Source: Eubacteriales bacterium
GTDB taxonomy: Bacteria; Bacillota_A; Clostridia; Christensenellales; Aristaeellaceae
NCBI GenBank assembly: GCA_028692205.1
Contig: JAQUXV010000034.1
Location: 1 to 13,749 of the forward strand
Direction: 5' to 3'
Length of the DNA: 13,749 bases
Under the pieces are notes generated by a model that was not told the origin of the DNA, searched no databases, and worked only from the letters and a program-made list of their open reading frames with translations. The translations under genes and the position numbers were made by a program. Of this stretch, positions 12,597 through 13,749 are shown piece after piece (the stretch's first letter is position 1; each line of letters starts with the position of its first letter).

Positions 12597-13749
12597 ATGG
12601 AAAAGTACATCATCGGCATCGATTCCGGAACGACCAGCATCAAAGCCGTCGTGATGGATGTCCTCGGCAACGAGGTTTACAAGAAGGATTTTAAGCTGAC
12701 CGCGATCTGCCCCCGGCAGGACATGTATGAGGAGGACATGCGGGAAATCTGGAACAACGCGCGTCTGGCGCTCAAGGACGTGGGCGCCCGCTTCGACCGG
12801 GACAGCATTATCGGCATCGGCATCACCGCGCAGGGCGACGGCTTATGGATGATCGATGAAAACGGCGAACCGGTGCGAAACGGCTGCTGCTTTTGCGACG
12901 GCCGCGCCTCGGAAATTGTAGACGAATGGGTGGACGACGGCACCTGCGACCGGCTTTTCGACCGTACGGGCACCCGTGTTTTTACGGGCAACCAGAACGG
13001 CATCGTAAAGTGGATGGAACGCCATGAGCCCGAATCCCTGCAAAAAGCGAAGCATCTGCTTCACCTGAAGGACTATCTGTTTTACAAACTCACCGGCATG
13101 ATAACGACCGACGCGACGGATCAATCCCTGATTTTCCTGAACCCGGTAACCCGGCAGTACGACCCCCGCGCCTTTGAACTGTGCGGTCTGGAAGCTTATA
13201 TGGATAAGTATCCGCCTGTGCTGCCCGCGGAGGAAAACGCCTTCCGCCTGCAAAAAAGCGTGGCGGACGAGCTGGGCCTGAGCGATCAGATCCTGGTGAC
13301 GTCCGGGCCGATGGATGTGAGCGCCTGCGCGCTGGGCAGCGGCGTTGTGGAACCCGGGCACTGCTGCTCCATCATCGGCACGGCGGCGCTGCACGAAATG
13401 GTGATCGACAAGCCCCTGACGGATACCATTCACGCCGGAATGACGGTGGCCCACGTGATGCCGGGAAGGTGGCTGCGGCTGATGGCGTCGCTCGCGGGCA
13501 CCCCGAACCTGGAATGGGCACTGAACACCTTCGGCGGGGAACTGAAACGAGAGGCGGCCGCTAAAAACACCAGCGTCTATGCGCTCGCGGAGGCGCTGGC
13601 CAAAGAAGTGCCCATCGGCGCGCGGGGCGTGATGTACCATCCGTACCTGCTGGCGGGCGGCGAACGCGCGCCGTTCACCGACGCGGGCGCGCGCGCCGGC
13701 TATACCAACCTGAACGTTACCCATTCCCTTGCGGATTTGCTGCGCGCTA
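12597..13749 (+). CDS. FGGY carbohydrate kinase, L-xylulokinase-like (partial, runs off window)
   Basis: 384 codons are visible and the frame stays open to the window end; FGGY kinases are usually about 500 residues, so roughly a quarter is missing. The N-terminal phosphate motif is G-I-D-S-G-T-T-S-I-K (7-16). I-G-I-G-I-T-A-Q-G-D-G-L-W (about 72-84) strongly recalls G-I-G-I-S-A-Q-G-K-G-L of E. coli LyxK (L-xylulokinase). The predicted catalytic base is D240 (G-P-M-D-V-S-A). The second phosphate motif is I-I-G-T-A-A. The kinase is clearly distinct from the RhaB-like kinase at 4675. It would phosphorylate a ketose, perhaps the product of the 3-epimerase, in the cytoplasm. GGAG (12587-12590) lies 6 nt before the ATG and 12 nt separate it from the epimerase stop. 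Alternatives within FGGY, such as ribulokinase or glycerol kinase relatives, are not excluded. Confidence 0.88.
   Translation, partial: MEKYIIGIDSGTTSIKAVVMDVLGNEVYKKDFKLTAICPRQDMYEEDMREIWNNARLALKDVGARFDRDSIIGIGITAQGDGLWMIDENGEPVRNGCCFCDGRASEIVDEWVDDGTCDRLFDRTGTRVFTGNQNGIVKWMERHEPESLQKAKHLLHLKDYLFYKLTGMITTDATDQSLIFLNPVTRQYDPRAFELCGLEAYMDKYPPVLPAEENAFRLQKSVADELGLSDQILVTSGPMDVSACALGSGVVEPGHCCSIIGTAALHEMVIDKPLTDTIHAGMTVAHVMPGRWLRLMASLAGTPNLEWALNTFGGELKREAAAKNTSVYALAEALAKEVPIGARGVMYHPYLLAGGERAPFTDAGARAGYTNLNVTHSLADLLRA

Noticed and set aside
12843..13724. Minus-strand open frame of 293 codons opposite the second kinase
   Set aside because: The plus strand encodes a clear FGGY kinase that simply lacks a stop because the window ends.

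Overview
The window looks like a piece of a Gram-positive (Firmicutes, Clostridia-type) chromosome. Strong AGGAGG-type ribosome binding sites precede most genes, the tRNA gene encodes its own CCA end, there are hairpin-plus-T-run terminators, and the intergenic DNA is AT-rich around GC-rich coding DNA. The binding protein has an ordinary signal peptide without a lipobox cysteine, which some gut Clostridia show (from memory). The exact lineage cannot be read from this window.

Positions 1-1800 form a gene-poor, AT-rich tract behind the 3' part of a tRNA-Ala(GGC) gene. It holds the tRNA terminator, a pair of 8-bp direct repeats of the kind seen at integrase attachment regions, one plausible intact minus-strand gene (538-870, possibly DUF1878 family) with its own terminator, and several minus-strand scraps that read like ends of lost or decayed genes. 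This fits an old integration site at a tRNA 3' end that has decayed, but no integrase is present in the window.

Positions 1801-13749 are one sugar-utilisation locus, all on the plus strand. A DeoR-family regulator (1921-2688) has its own promoter and terminator. After an AT-rich promoter region, a run of ten genes follows: class II aldolase, aldo/keto reductase, rhamnulokinase-like FGGY kinase, a second class II aldolase, a ribose/AI-2/rhamnose-type ABC importer (double ATPase, two different permeases, periplasmic-type binding protein), a ketose 3-epimerase, and a second FGGY kinase resembling L-xylulokinase that runs off the window end.

Inferred logic: the importer brings in a sugar, probably a ketose, deoxysugar or polyol-derived sugar. 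The 3-epimerase adjusts the free ketose, one of two kinases phosphorylates it, and class II aldolases split the ketose phosphate into dihydroxyacetone phosphate and an aldehyde, which the aldo/keto reductase could reduce. No aldose-ketose isomerase is present in the window. The two kinase types and two aldolase paralogs suggest two branches. The substrate is not established; rhamnose, fucose or an L-pentulose are the leading possibilities. Three copies of a 13-bp motif near the regulator and operon promoters are candidate operators.
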